Below are positions 24,139-33,347 of a stretch of DNA of 61,839 bases, one piece after another; position 1 is the stretch's first letter, and every line of letters starts with the position of its first letter. The notes under the pieces are model-generated. The model had not been told where the DNA came from, did not search any database, and saw nothing but the letters and a program-made list of their open reading frames with translations. Source of the DNA: a virus; the IMG/VR virus record IMGVR_UViG_3300042898_003568, positions 1 through 61,839 of that record. One strand, written 5' to 3'. The position numbers and the translations under genes were made by a program.

Positions 24139-24619
24139 ATTTCATTAAATATTCTACTACTGATTTCCAGTCTGGAAACTTTTCTTGTCCGAAGTGCAGC
24201 CATTCTCCTTCAAACTCTTCTTGTCCGAATCCTCCCTGGTCGTCTATAAGATAGTCTCCTTTAACCAAAGATTTGTTTGGTATCAATATAGTCTTCTTAA
24301 CTACATCTGGTCCCAGATGATCTAAAACCCATTGAACTTTCTCTGTATAGCAGTTTACGTTCTGAAAAGAAGGACGTGTTAAGATCCATACGTCATACTT
24401 TGTTTCAAGTAATCTATATGATTCGACCGCGTCTTTTATCTCTGCTAGTTTAAGGAAGAATCCCCATTGTGATTGCGGATAAGGCTGTAAAGGGTTTACC
24501 TCTTTAGCTTTTAGTGATGCCCCATAGAAGTCACAGAGTACTCCATCCATATCTACATATACTTTCTTTTTTGCGTTGTTTCTCATGCTTATACGCATAC
24601 GCATCATATTCTTTTTCAT
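24137..24619 (-). CDS. 5'(3')-deoxyribonucleotidase (HAD superfamily)
   Basis: The protein carries KVYVDMDGVLCDF (nucleophile D23, D25), WILTRPSF (motif II) and LIDDQGGFG (motif IV), as in NT5C-type nucleotidases. It dephosphorylates nucleoside monophosphates. The first ATG (24619) is only four bases after a TATCTTTG element. Later Met codons (residues 5, 6, 8 and 12) are alternatives. It forms a nucleotide-related run with LOG and Nudix genes. Confidence 0.85.
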   Translation of the reverse strand: MKKNMMRMRISMRNNAKKKVYVDMDGVLCDFYGASLKAKEVNPLQPYPQSQWGFFLKLAEIKDAVESYRLLETKYDVWILTRPSFQNVNCYTEKVQWVLDHLGPDVVKKTILIPNKSLVKGDYLIDDQGGFGQEEFEGEWLHFGQEKFPDWKSVVEYLMK

Positions 24620-24623
24620 AGAA

Positions 24624-24631
24624 CAAAGATA
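24624..24631 (-). promoter_or_regulatory. Bacteroidota-type -7 element (TATCTTTG)
   Basis: The element lies four bases before the nucleotidase ATG, suggesting a leaderless message. No good -33 box is seen 19 bases up, so the strength is uncertain. Confidence 0.45.
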
Positions 24632-25294
24632 CTAAAAATTTGGTTTATTCTCTTCTAATTTTGATAAAATATATTCCATTGCTTCTTCTGCAGTATCTAC
24701 TACTGCAAATAGGTTTAGATCCTCTTTAGAAACTTTACCGTCTACTAACATAGTTTTTTTGATCCATTCAACCAATCCTTCCCAATAATCTTTACCAACT
24801 AAAACAATAGGTAATGGTCTTAAATGTTTCGTTTGTATAAGTGTTATAGTTTCAAATAGTTCATCTAAAGTTCCAAATCCACCTGGAAAAGCAACAAAGG
24901 CTTGTGAGTATTTTAAAAAGAAAACTTTTCTTGTAAAGAAGTATCTACACGTAACTAATTCATCAATAAAATTATTAGCACTTGTTTCAAATGGTAGTTC
25001 AATCTGTAATCCAATTGATTTACCATTACCATAAGCACCTGCATTAGCGGCTTCCATTATACCTGGTCCTGCACCAGTTATTACACCGTATCCACTTTTA
25101 ACAATCAATTTTGATAGTTTAATGGCTTCGTTATAATATTTATCATCTTGTTTTGTTCTTGCGGAACCAAAGACTGATATACATGGTGATAAGTTTGATA
25201 GTTCGTCAAATCCTTTTATAAATTCTCCTTGAATTCGTAAAACTTGCCAAGCATCTTCTGCTTTTTGATTATATTTCCACTCTTGATCTTTCAT
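24632..25294 (-). CDS. LOG-family nucleotide 5'-monophosphate nucleosidase
   Basis: The 220-aa protein has VFGSART, GVITGAGPGIMEA and the signature PGGFGTLDE (137-145). The catalytic Arg and Glu of LOG proteins (TRKVFF, GTLDE) are present. Relatives cleave the N-glycosidic bond of AMP or similar nucleotides, releasing the base and ribose 5-phosphate. In a phage it may recycle nucleotides or remove modified signalling nucleotides. The neighbours are Nudix and a nucleotidase. Confidence 0.88.
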   Translation of the reverse strand: MKDQEWKYNQKAEDAWQVLRIQGEFIKGFDELSNLSPCISVFGSARTKQDDKYYNEAIKLSKLIVKSGYGVITGAGPGIMEAANAGAYGNGKSIGLQIELPFETSANNFIDELVTCRYFFTRKVFFLKYSQAFVAFPGGFGTLDELFETITLIQTKHLRPLPIVLVGKDYWEGLVEWIKKTMLVDGKVSKEDLNLFAVVDTAEEAMEYILSKLEENKPNF

Positions 25295-25297
25295 TTA

Positions 25298-25690
25298 TTA
25301 TATAATATTTAAGAACTTCAAATGTTGTTCTAACTTAGTGTTATATTCAGAAAAAGCACCTTGTTTTAAATCTTCGAATGTTATCCAAGCAACTATACCA
25401 GATTCTTTGGTAGAAACTTCACCATTGTAATCGGTTACTAAATAAACTGCTGCTACAAATTCTCCATCTTCTCTTAAAAAGATTGGTGCTACAGATTTAA
25501 CATCTAATCCGGTTTCTTCTTTTACTTCTCGAATTACTCCTTCTGTCATACTTTCTCCTTCGTCTACCTTACCACCGGGTAAGCCAAATAGTTTAGAGTT
25601 GTCTTTTCGAGATACTCCTAGAAGTTTTGTCTTGTCTTCGTTGAAGATAAGTGCCACTGCTGCCAGCTTTGCTTTTTTTGTTTCTATCAT
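25298..25690 (-). CDS. Nudix hydrolase
   Basis: The Nudix box GGKVDEGESMTEGVIREVKEETGL (named here by its pattern Gx5Ex7REUxEExGU) is complete. The start is placed at ATG 25690 (MIETKKAKL), since a TATCTTTG element at 25709-25716 overlaps the longer frame. Nudix enzymes hydrolyse nucleoside diphosphates linked to another group. With the LOG protein and nucleotidase it forms a three-gene nucleotide-processing run. Confidence 0.9.
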   Translation of the reverse strand: MIETKKAKLAAVALIFNEDKTKLLGVSRKDNSKLFGLPGGKVDEGESMTEGVIREVKEETGLDVKSVAPIFLREDGEFVAAVYLVTDYNGEVSTKESGIVAWITFEDLKQGAFSEYNTKLEQHLKFLNII

Positions 25691-25708
25691 AGAGTATATA
25701 TTTACATA

Positions 25709-25716
25709 CAAAGATA
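25709..25716 (-). promoter_or_regulatory. Bacteroidota-type -7 element (TATCTTTG)
   Basis: It lies 18 bases before the Nudix ATG and directly downstream of the dnaK terminator, giving this run its own start. Confidence 0.5.
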
Positions 25717-25720
25717 CAAA

Positions 25721-25747
25721 AAAAAACCCACTCAATGAGTGGGTTTT
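25721..25747. terminator. Intrinsic terminator after dnaK
   Basis: AAAACCCACTC (25723-25733) pairs with GAGTGGGTTTT (25737-25747), loop AAT. On the minus strand a T run of about ten follows. Confidence 0.9.
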
Positions 25748-25753
25748 GATTAT

Positions 25754-27646
25754 TTATTTAACTTCTTCAAAATCTGTATCTTCTACTTCGCCATTACCAC
25801 TAGGTTCTGTATTAGTACTTTCGTTTTGAGGTTCTTGAGAGCTTTCTTGATACAATCTAGTACTGATTGCATTCCAGCTTTCGTTTAACTTTTCAGAAGT
25901 TGCATCAATCCTAGCAACATCTTGCTCAGTATATGCAGCTCTTAAAGCATCTAAGTCTGTTTTTAATGTAGACTTATCTTCTTCTGTAAGTTTTTCGTCA
26001 AATTCTTTCATTTGTTTTTCAGTTTGGAAGATTTGAGTATCTGCTTGATTAAGTTTTTCAACTTTCTCTTTTTCAATCTTATCTGCTTCTGCGTTTAATT
26101 CAGCATCAGCTTTCATTTTCTCAATCTCTTCTTTTGTAAGTTGAGATCCACCTTCGATTCTAATCTTGTTTTCTTTACCAGTTGCTTTGTCTTTAGCAGA
26201 CACAGACAAGATGCCATTTGCATCTATATCCAAAGTTACCTCAATCTGAGGAACTCCTCTTGGTGCTGACATGATTCCGTCAAGATTAAATCTACCTAAA
26301 GATCTATTATCTTTTGCCATTGCTCTCTCACCTTGAAGAACGTGAAGCTCTACAGATGGTTGGTTGTCAGAAGCAGTAGAGAAAGTCTCACTTTTTCTTG
26401 TTGGGATTGTACAGTTCGCCTCAATAAGTTTAGTGAATACACCACCCATTGTTTCGATTCCTAATGATAAAGGAGTTACATCTAATAAAAGAACGTCAGT
26501 GATTCCTCCTGTCAATACAGCACCTTGAATAGCCGCTCCTAAAGCAACAACTTCATCAGGGTTTACTGATTTGTTAGATTTCTTACCGATGAACTTCTCG
26601 ATAGCTTCTTGTACTGCTGGGATTCTTGTAGAACCACCAACTAAGATTACTTCATCAATATCAGATGGTTTTAAGTCTGCATTTTTTAATGCACTCTTGG
26701 CACAAGCAATTGCTCTATCTACTAAAGAAGAAGTCATTTGGTCAAACTTAGACTTAGTCAATTTCTTAACAAAGTGTAAAGGCATACCATCTTTCGCAGT
26801 GATGTAAGGTAAGTTGATTTCAGATTCACTAGTAGATGATAACTCAATCTTAGCTTTCTCAGCAGCATCTTTCAATCTTTGTAAAGCCATAGCATCTTTC
26901 GCTAAATCCATAGCGTGCTCAGATTTGAACTCGTCAAGCATCCAAGTGATGATTGCGTTGTCAAAGTCGTCTCCTCCTAAGTGAGTGTCACCGTCAGTAG
27001 ATTTAACTTCGAATACACCATCACCAATCTCTAATACAGATACGTCATGAGTTCCCCCGCCGCAGTCAAATACTAAGATTTTAGAGTCTGTGTTCTTTTT
27101 GTCTAAGCCATAAGCCAATGCCGCTGCAGTTGGTTCGTTGATGATTCTTTCTACTTTTAAACCAGCGATTTCTCCTGCTTCAATAGTAGCTGTTCTTTCT
27201 GCATCACCAAAGTATGCAGGAACTGTGATAACCGCTCTTTTAACTTCATGACCTAAATAGTCTTCAGCAGTTTTCTTCATTTTTTGAAGAATCATTGCAG
27301 AAAGTTCTTGTGGAGTATAGTCTCTACCATCGATATTCACTACAGGAACATTTCCAGTTTTTGATTTTTTCACTTCATAAGGAACTCTTTTAGTTTCATC
27401 AGAACAAGCTGAATAATCTTTTCCAATGAATCTTTTGATAGAGTAGATTGTGTTTTTTGGATTCGTTACAGATTGTCTTTTCGCAGGATCTCCAATTTTT
27501 CTGTCGTTTTCTGTGAATGATACGATAGAAGGTGTTGTTCTTCTTCCTTCTGAGTTACTGATTACGACTGGTTCGCCGCCTTCAACGACTGCCACACATG
27601 AGTTAGTGGTTCCTAAGTCGATTCCAATAATTACGTCTTTTGCCAT
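25754..27646 (-). CDS. dnaK: DnaK (Hsp70 chaperone)
   Basis: The 630-aa protein is full length. It has [17 protein letters not shown] at the N-terminus, the actin-fold phosphate motifs ([22 protein letters not shown]), the substrate domain ([14 protein letters not shown]), a helical lid, and a C-terminus ending EDTDFEEVK. With GrpE (34988) and DnaJ (36917) the phage encodes the full Hsp70 cycle. A likely role is folding of large virion proteins or replication complexes. One oddity is CGGGTHDVS where most DnaK have CGGGTxDVS. It is clearly bacterial in type. Confidence 0.97.
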   Translation of the reverse strand: MAKDVIIGIDLGTTNSCVAVVEGGEPVVISNSEGRRTTPSIVSFTENDRKIGDPAKRQSVTNPKNTIYSIKRFIGKDYSACSDETKRVPYEVKKSKTGNVPVVNIDGRDYTPQELSAMILQKMKKTAEDYLGHEVKRAVITVPAYFGDAERTATIEAGEIAGLKVERIINEPTAAALAYGLDKKNTDSKILVFDCGGGTHDVSVLEIGDGVFEVKSTDGDTHLGGDDFDNAIITWMLDEFKSEHAMDLAKDAMALQRLKDAAEKAKIELSSTSESEINLPYITAKDGMPLHFVKKLTKSKFDQMTSSLVDRAIACAKSALKNADLKPSDIDEVILVGGSTRIPAVQEAIEKFIGKKSNKSVNPDEVVALGAAIQGAVLTGGITDVLLLDVTPLSLGIETMGGVFTKLIEANCTIPTRKSETFSTASDNQPSVELHVLQGERAMAKDNRSLGRFNLDGIMSAPRGVPQIEVTLDIDANGILSVSAKDKATGKENKIRIEGGSQLTKEEIEKMKADAELNAEADKIEKEKVEKLNQADTQIFQTEKQMKEFDEKLTEEDKSTLKTDLDALRAAYTEQDVARIDATSEKLNESWNAISTRLYQESSQEPQNESTNTEPSGNGEVEDTDFEEVK

Positions 27647-27891
27647 ATTGTTTTTTTTATTTTTTTACTTTATACTTTCAAATTACGTGCCAAAATATTT
27701 TTTATGACATTTTGTCAGGCAATTGTCAGTTTGCTTACAGATTGTTATATAAACAAAGGAAAAAAAGTTTAAAAAATATTCTGTCTACATGTCTTGCCAT
27801 TGTTGACATGTTTTTCACAAACCCTTGCCATGGTTGATAAATATCATTTTTTTTGATTTTTTTTTAATATATAATCAAAACTATTAAAAAG
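27647..27891. promoter_or_regulatory. Divergent control region with TGACA/TGTCA half-sites
   Basis: This 245-base gap lies between dnaK (minus) and the histidine kinase (plus). It has TGACA-TTT-TGTCA (27705-27717), TGTCA at 27724, an inverted pair ACATGTC/GACATGT (27787-27793, 27805-27811), and a direct repeat CTTGCCATnGTTGA (27793-27806, 27824-27837). A phage-type promoter (T run, AATATATAATC) sits at 27857-27878. No gene is evident. The half-site cluster looks like an operator. Confidence 0.5.
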
Positions 27892-30078
27892 ATGGATAAA
27901 TATAAAAACAAATCATCTATAAAAGCAAAAATTGCACTTGGACTGGCAATTTTTGTCATGTCTATATTCTTCATCGTGAAGACTATGGTATTCATGGAAG
28001 AAATTCCATCAACTCCGATGACGAGAGGAATAGAATATGGATGCTTTCTACTATTCATACCAATCTTTGGAGTATTCGCAAAGGAATTTCTAAAAAGAGG
28101 TAAAGAAGATGCCAAGCAAGGAATCTATCTAAAAAAACTAAACAATGTTCTTATAGAACAATCACATAATCATTTATTTTATGAAGGTGATGTAACTAAT
28201 GGTGCAAAAGCTTTAGTAAAAGAAGTAACCAATTCAATCGATGCAGATAGATGTTCTATTTGGCTATACAACGAAGACAAGACTTCTATATTATGTGAAC
28301 AGCTTTATGTAAAAGCAGAAGATAAGTTCTACCAAAATATAGAACTTTTTGAAAAAGACTTTGGTGGATACTTTGAACATCTTACAATAGATCCTATAAT
28401 AGTCGCAAATGATGCAGAGACACATCCTGCAACAAAATGCTTTACAGAATCTTACTTAAAGCCACTTGGTATAAAGTCTATGCTAGACGTTCCAATCGTA
28501 TATAAAGGAAAAGTTATAGGAGTTATCTGTATAGAAAACCTTATACTTAGAGAATGGCAAAAGGTAGAAGTTGACTTTGCACAAATGTTATCATCTTTAT
28601 ATTCGTTTGCTTATTCAGTAAGAGAATCAAATATTGTTTCAAATGAACTTATTGAAATGGAGAGATTCATAGATGAGGCAAACATTATATCAAAGGCTGA
28701 TAAAAATGGGAAGATAACATATGTGAATAAAAAATTTACAGAAGTTTCTGGATGGACATTAGAAGAAGCTCTTGGTAAAGACCATAATAAAGTAAACTCC
28801 GATACATATACTAAAGATTCGGAAGAAGTACCATTTATCGCAATACCGCCAGAATTCTGGAATAACATGTATAATACCGTAATAAAAGATAAGAAAATCT
28901 GGAATGAAGTGGTTACCAACAAGAAAAAAGACGGAAGCCTTTACTATTTAGACACTTATATTAAGGCATCATTTGATAAGAATGATGTTCTAAAAGGGTT
29001 TACATCTATTAGACAAGATTTAACAGAACTTAAAAATAAAGAAGTTGATATCAGCAACAGGATGAATGCGATAAACAGATCTAACGCAGTAATCGAATTT
29101 GATATGGAAGGAAACATAATATATGCAAATCATCAGTTCTTAGATACACTTGGATATTCTTTCGATGATATAAAGGGTAAAAAACATAAAATATTCTTAG
29201 AAGAAGAGTACAAAGACAGTAAAGAGTATAAAGACTTTTGGCAAGTACTTAAAAATGGAGAATATTTTATGGGAGAAATAAGAAGAGTCAAAAAAGATGG
29301 TTCTATAGTATTTCTTCAAGCAACCTACAATCCAATCATTGGAACGGATGGAAAGCCTTACCGAATAATGAAGATTGCAAACGATATAACACTTTCTGTA
29401 AAACAACAGATTGAGATTGAAAGAAAGAATACTTATTTAGAACACTCAGCTAAGATACTTAGACACGATATGCATAGTGGAATAAACACTTATATGCCAA
29501 GAGGTTTAAACTCATTAGAACGTAGATTGACAGAAGACCAAATAAAAGAGTTAAAGATAGAAGCACCTATCAAAATGATTAAAGAAGGTCTTAGACATAC
29601 ACAAAAAGTTTATAAAGGTGTTTATGAGTTCACAAACCTTGTTAAGAAAGACGTTGTTTTAAATAAAGCAGAGTGTGATCTTAAAGCTATTTTAGAAGAT
29701 TACTTATCAGCAACCGCTTATAAGAACCAAGTAGTGATAGAGGATATTGGAACAGAGAATGTCAATGAAGCTCTTTTTTGTACGGCACTCGACAATCTTA
29801 TCAGAAACGGATTGAAGTATAATGATAGTTCAAGTAAGGTTGTAAAGATATACAGAGTTGAAGATGTTCTTTTCGTAGAAGATAATGGTAGAGGAATGAC
29901 TCAAGAAGATTTTAAAGCATTATCAGAACCTTATACACGAAAAGAAGGACAGAAAGAAAGCGGGACCGGTTTAGGTTTAAATATATGTGTAGCAATTTTA
30001 GAAGAACATAAGTTCTCTATAACATGTGATAAACTACCTGAAGGTGGAACGCAACTAAAAATAAATATGAAAAAATGA
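27892..30078 (+). CDS. Membrane sensor histidine kinase (2 TM, GAF, two PAS, HisKA-like, HATPase)
   Basis: The 728-aa protein has two N-terminal hydrophobic segments (about 13-30 and 48-62), a GAF domain (85-240), two PAS domains (about 258-375 and 385-500), a dimerisation helix with LRHDMHSGIN where H525 is the likely phosphorylation site, and an HATPase with DNLIRNGLKYN, DNGRGM and GTGLGL. It would sense a signal in the infected cell and phosphorylate the receiver encoded next (ATGA-type overlap). A complete histidine kinase is very unusual in a phage. Confidence 0.93.
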   Translation: MDKYKNKSSIKAKIALGLAIFVMSIFFIVKTMVFMEEIPSTPMTRGIEYGCFLLFIPIFGVFAKEFLKRGKEDAKQGIYLKKLNNVLIEQSHNHLFYEGDVTNGAKALVKEVTNSIDADRCSIWLYNEDKTSILCEQLYVKAEDKFYQNIELFEKDFGGYFEHLTIDPIIVANDAETHPATKCFTESYLKPLGIKSMLDVPIVYKGKVIGVICIENLILREWQKVEVDFAQMLSSLYSFAYSVRESNIVSNELIEMERFIDEANIISKADKNGKITYVNKKFTEVSGWTLEEALGKDHNKVNSDTYTKDSEEVPFIAIPPEFWNNMYNTVIKDKKIWNEVVTNKKKDGSLYYLDTYIKASFDKNDVLKGFTSIRQDLTELKNKEVDISNRMNAINRSNAVIEFDMEGNIIYANHQFLDTLGYSFDDIKGKKHKIFLEEEYKDSKEYKDFWQVLKNGEYFMGEIRRVKKDGSIVFLQATYNPIIGTDGKPYRIMKIANDITLSVKQQIEIERKNTYLEHSAKILRHDMHSGINTYMPRGLNSLERRLTEDQIKELKIEAPIKMIKEGLRHTQKVYKGVYEFTNLVKKDVVLNKAECDLKAILEDYLSATAYKNQVVIEDIGTENVNEALFCTALDNLIRNGLKYNDSSSKVVKIYRVEDVLFVEDNGRGMTQEDFKALSEPYTRKEGQKESGTGLGLNICVAILEEHKFSITCDKLPEGGTQLKINMKK

Positions 30079-30512
30079 TAGATTCAATTTTATTAGTGGA
30101 TGACGAAGATTTATTCCACTTAGTATTCGAAGACGCTTGTAGTCTTTTAGATATAACCCTTTCTTTACAAGGACTAAATAGTTCTGATGAAGCAGAAGGC
30201 CTTTTCAAAAAATGGTTTAATGAAGGACCAATCGATGAAAAACCAGAGTGTGTATTCGTTGACTTAAACATTATTGGTTCATCTTTCGATGGGATTGAAC
30301 TTATTCGTAAGATAAACTTTGAATATGGTAATCACGTAGTAATCGGAATTATATCTTCTTCTGACGAACCAACAGAACAAGCTAAAGCTATTTCAGCAGG
30401 TGCTCAATTCTGGATAATCAAATCTGACGATATCGAACCAAGACTTGAAGAGTTCAGAAAAGACTATGATGGATATAAAAACAGAACGAACCCATTCAAG
30501 ATTTATAAATAA
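30075..30512 (+). CDS. Stand-alone response regulator receiver (CheY-like)
   Basis: The 145-aa protein is a single receiver domain with the acidic pair D9-D10, the phospho-acceptor D63 (VFVDLN), the switch serine (GIISSSDE) and the conserved lysine (WIIKSD). No output domain is attached. It overlaps the kinase gene by four bases and is followed three bases later by the coiled-coil membrane protein. It therefore probably acts by protein-protein contact. Confidence 0.9.
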   Translation: MIDSILLVDDEDLFHLVFEDACSLLDITLSLQGLNSSDEAEGLFKKWFNEGPIDEKPECVFVDLNIIGSSFDGIELIRKINFEYGNHVVIGIISSSDEPTEQAKAISAGAQFWIIKSDDIEPRLEEFRKDYDGYKNRTNPFKIYK

Positions 30513-30515
30513 GTC

Positions 30516-31196
30516 ATGATAAAAATTGACAAAGCAACGAAAGAGGCATTATTGGATCTATATAAATCCAAAAAGATTGCATTAGAAGGAAATATCCTAA
30601 AGGTTATAGATTCTGATGGTGATTTAGAATTTGATACTTATGTAAAGGATTCGATTGAGAAAGACAAAGAGAATAGAAGAAAACGTCTTGATATAACCAA
30701 ACAGATACAAAATAAAAACAAAGAGCTTTTAGAAGGTGAGGTTGAAAAAGAAAGAGTAAACTTAGAATTGGTTGCAGCTCTTGAAGAGGCGGAAGAATCT
30801 AAAAAAGAAGCAATAAGTGCTAAAGAACAGGCAGAACTTGCCAAAGAAGAAGCTGAAACGGCTAGAGAAGAAGCTGAAGTTGCAAGAACAGAGGCAGAGA
30901 AGTCTAAGATTGAAGCAATAAACGCAAAGAATCTTGCAGAAGGTGATTTAGAACTTATGCAGAAAAGAACTCAGTTTGAGTTGATTGGAACTATTGTAAA
31001 GGTTGCACTTTGGGTTATCTTAGGAGTTGGTGTAATAACTACATTAGTTTTTATGATAGCACTCTTCGCCGGTAAGGATACCGCAGTTATTGGATCGACC
31101 TGGAGTAATATAATAGGAATACTTCTTACGAACTCATTCAGTATTATAGGAACAATAATGGGTGTCAAATACGCATCCAGTGATAAAAAAGAATAA
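30516..31196 (+). CDS. Coiled-coil membrane protein, 226 aa (likely output of the two-component set)
   Basis: Residues about 40-150 are a long Glu/Lys/Ala heptad region (repeats of AKEEAETAREEAE type), followed by two hydrophobic helices (about 160-185 and 195-218) and a short Lys-rich tail. It follows the receiver gene within the same transcript. An effector role in membrane organisation, lysis timing or exclusion is inferred from position. No family is recognised. Confidence 0.7.
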   Translation: MIKIDKATKEALLDLYKSKKIALEGNILKVIDSDGDLEFDTYVKDSIEKDKENRRKRLDITKQIQNKNKELLEGEVEKERVNLELVAALEEAEESKKEAISAKEQAELAKEEAETAREEAEVARTEAEKSKIEAINAKNLAEGDLELMQKRTQFELIGTIVKVALWVILGVGVITTLVFMIALFAGKDTAVIGSTWSNIIGILLTNSFSIIGTIMGVKYASSDKKE

Positions 31197-31227
31197 AAAA
31201 AAGTGTCAGATTTCTGACACTTTTTTT
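31195..31227. terminator. Intrinsic terminator shared by convergent genes
   Basis: AAAAGTGTCAG (31199-31209) pairs with CTGACACTTTT (31214-31224), loop ATTT, with long A and T flanks. Confidence 0.92.
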
Positions 31228-31361
31228 ATTTTAACATCATATCCAGGTGCTGGACTATTCTTATTTGATATAGGAGTCCAAGCAGTTTCACCATCGGTGA
31301 ATCTTTTAATACGTACTTTTCCTCGCTTACGATTTATTACACTGAACTTTCTTAACTTCAT
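31206..31361 (-). CDS. Small basic protein, 51 aa
   Basis: The start is placed at ATG 31361 (MKLRKFSVINRKRG). The frame is open further upstream but would overlap most of the zinc-site gene. It is very basic and ends in VSEI inside the terminator. Nucleic-acid binding is possible. Confidence 0.5.
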   Translation of the reverse strand: MKLRKFSVINRKRGKVRIKRFTDGETAWTPISNKNSPAPGYDVKIKKVSEI

Positions 31362-31563
31362 CTTCCCACTCTTTTTTTGATACAGACACCGTTGACTTAT
31401 GAAAGTGTTCGTGTCCGATTCTTTGTGCTTCAGAACCTCTATCGAAGTCCCAAAACCTTGCTTCCGCCGAAGAACATTGTAGTGTGACCGTTTGTCCACC
31501 ACCATCTGTCTTGTAAAGGTACTCTCCGCAAAGAGAGCACTTATACTTTTCGATCTTAGTCAT
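31327..31563 (-). CDS. Small Cys-containing protein, 78 aa
   Basis: It begins with CSLCGEYLYKTDGGG, a zinc-knuckle-like C-x2-C. Further ligands could be C30, H51, H53 and H55 (GHEHFH). The AT-rich box TTAATATATAGTATATG lies at its start. The function is unknown. Confidence 0.6.
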   Translation of the reverse strand: MTKIEKYKCSLCGEYLYKTDGGGQTVTLQCSSAEARFWDFDRGSEAQRIGHEHFHKSTVSVSKKEWEDEVKKVQCNKS

Positions 31564-31573
31564 ATACTATATA

Positions 31574-32785
31574 TTAATCTGCGTTTTCGTCTTCTGCAAC
31601 ATCTATGAAGAAAAGAGACGCATCTCTTTCTTTCAAGAATTCTCTGGCGACTTTTAACTTTCTTGTTTGGTCTGAAACCCAGTCTTTAGCTAAGTCATAG
31701 ACATCAGCATTTCCTTTTGATAAAGACATAACATATCCAAAGTTTCTTTCTTTCTTATATTTCAAAGCGAAAGTCTTTCTCATTAGTTGTAATCTTAAAT
31801 CTCCAGTCCAGTCTTTACCTACACCACCTTCTAAAAACAATTCGTAAGAGTTGTTTATATCTTTAACTTTTTCAGACACAGTGTGTTTTACAACAGCTAT
31901 TATCTTTTCGATTCTAGCGTGTGCTTCAACTTCTTCTTCTGGTACTTGACCAAGAACGTCGTCTATTTTTTCATCCAAGACATATCTAACCAATACGTGT
32001 TCTCTGTATAAGTCGTTAGTCAATAAACCATGTCTTTCACAATACCAAGCAGTCTTAACTTTTATGAAAAGTCCGTTGGAGAATTCTATGATCCATCCTT
32101 CTTTGTCCTCTACTGATTGAGACAAATCAACAAGCTCGTCTAATGAAGCAACATCAGATGGTGCCACTTTCAAAGAACCTATTTCTTTAGAGAATTTAGA
32201 CAAGTCTAAGTATTCTCCAGTTTTGTTATCTCTTAATCTCAATAATATCAATTCTTCGTCTAAGTATCTTAAAACGATTCTGTTGTTTGGTGCAACATAT
32301 TCGAATACAGCCACATAGTCTTTTTCTAAAGACCAGTCTACAAATCTTTTCAAATCTGCGTTTGATTTATACAATCTGTTCATACCGGCTGCTTGGTCAG
32401 ATTCAAAAGACATTTTAGATTTACCCAACACAGATCCGTTTGGTAATCTTATAAAGGACGCAACAGAACCATCTTCTTTGTTGTAGATAGATCTTATACC
32501 TAAATCAGCAACCAAAGAGTATTGAGACTCTGGAACTTGGTTTAAGTTAAAGAATTTGTGTAGTAATAAATATCTGTTGAACAAAGAACCATCTTCGTTG
32601 AAGACAAAAGTCAAGCCTCTCATTTCGAATGCAGAGTTGTCTATGAAGTCAGAGTACATTGCTAAACGGTAGTTGAAGATAGATACATTATATCCTTCAA
32701 CCACGAATTTTGATTCGTAGAATGGAGCATCTACACCTAAAGTAAGTGCAACCGCTTCGTCGTATGATAATAAGTATCTTTTCAT
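31574..32785 (-). CDS. rnlA: T4 RNA ligase 1 family (Rnl1)
   Basis: The 403-aa protein follows T4 Rnl1 closely: EMRGLTFVF, LHKFFNLNQVPE, the nucleotidyl motif NKEDGSV with K103 as the AMP-lysine, FEYVAPNNRIVL, GWIIEF (motif IV) and IKVKTAWY (motif V). A C-terminal helical domain follows. Rnl1 seals broken RNA, in T4 repairing tRNA cut by the host anticodon nuclease PrrC. In this window it accompanies a 2H phosphoesterase and a cREC protein. It is preceded by a TTG-N19-TATCTTTG promoter. Confidence 0.95.
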   Translation of the reverse strand: MKRYLLSYDEAVALTLGVDAPFYESKFVVEGYNVSIFNYRLAMYSDFIDNSAFEMRGLTFVFNEDGSLFNRYLLLHKFFNLNQVPESQYSLVADLGIRSIYNKEDGSVASFIRLPNGSVLGKSKMSFESDQAAGMNRLYKSNADLKRFVDWSLEKDYVAVFEYVAPNNRIVLRYLDEELILLRLRDNKTGEYLDLSKFSKEIGSLKVAPSDVASLDELVDLSQSVEDKEGWIIEFSNGLFIKVKTAWYCERHGLLTNDLYREHVLVRYVLDEKIDDVLGQVPEEEVEAHARIEKIIAVVKHTVSEKVKDINNSYELFLEGGVGKDWTGDLRLQLMRKTFALKYKKERNFGYVMSLSKGNADVYDLAKDWVSDQTRKLKVAREFLKERDASLFFIDVAEDENAD

Positions 32786-32806
32786 TTTCTATATATTTTT
32801 AATACA

Positions 32807-32836
32807 CAAAGATACGGATAATTTCGATATATACAA
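32807..32836 (-). promoter_or_regulatory. Bacteroidota-type promoter (TTG-N19-TATCTTTG)
   Basis: CAAAGATA (32807-32814) and CAA (32834-32836) on the plus strand give TTG, 19 bases, TATCTTTG on the minus strand, driving the RNA ligase. Confidence 0.65.
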
Positions 32837-32837
32837 T

Positions 32838-33347
32838 ATGAGTAGAAAATCATCAGTAAACAAAATAAAAAGAGATAACTCTAAGTCAAAAAACATCGAG
32901 TCTGCTATGTGTATGTATCTATATGAGAAATCACATTCACCAATCACTACAAGATTCACAGGAATGGGTCTTCAAGAGTGTGATGTAATATCTATATCAA
33001 AGTCTGACTACATATATGAATATGAGATTAAAACCAGTAGAGCAGATTTCAAAAAGGATTTCATTAAAGAAAAACACACACATATAATAAACGAAAAGTA
33101 CACACGAACTATAAAAGGACAGTTGACATATCTTCTTCCTAACTACTTTAGCTTCGTTACACCAAAGGATTTGATATCTGTCGATGAAGTTCCTGAGTAT
33201 GCTGGTTTAATCTATATGAATGAAGATTCTTCTTTTGAAGTTGTAAAGAAACCAAAGTTATTACATAAGACTAAGGCGAATGAAGAGTTCATAAGAAAAT
33301 TAGCACATAATCTAAGTTGTAAACTAATATTCAATAAGATTGCTTAG
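32838..33347 (+). CDS. Probable PD-(D/E)xK nuclease-fold protein
   Basis: The 169-aa protein has the arrangement QECDVISIS...YEYEIKTSRADF, in which D (about residue 50) and E-I-K would be the metal-binding D and E-x-K of the restriction-like fold. Lys-rich ends suggest DNA binding. It could process damaged DNA or cut host DNA. The fold assignment comes from the motif only. Confidence 0.55.
   Translation: MSRKSSVNKIKRDNSKSKNIESAMCMYLYEKSHSPITTRFTGMGLQECDVISISKSDYIYEYEIKTSRADFKKDFIKEKHTHIINEKYTRTIKGQLTYLLPNYFSFVTPKDLISVDEVPEYAGLIYMNEDSSFEVVKKPKLLHKTKANEEFIRKLAHNLSCKLIFNKIA

Noticed and set aside
27640-27837. Small plus-strand open frame between dnaK and the histidine kinase
   Set aside because: It overlaps the dnaK start and the operator-like repeats and has low-complexity content.
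30638-30844. Minus-strand Ser-rich open frame
   Set aside because: It is the antisense of the Glu/Lys/Ala coiled coil.
31362-31505. Longer version of the basic 51-aa protein
   Set aside because: It would overlap most of the more plausible Cys/His protein on the same strand.
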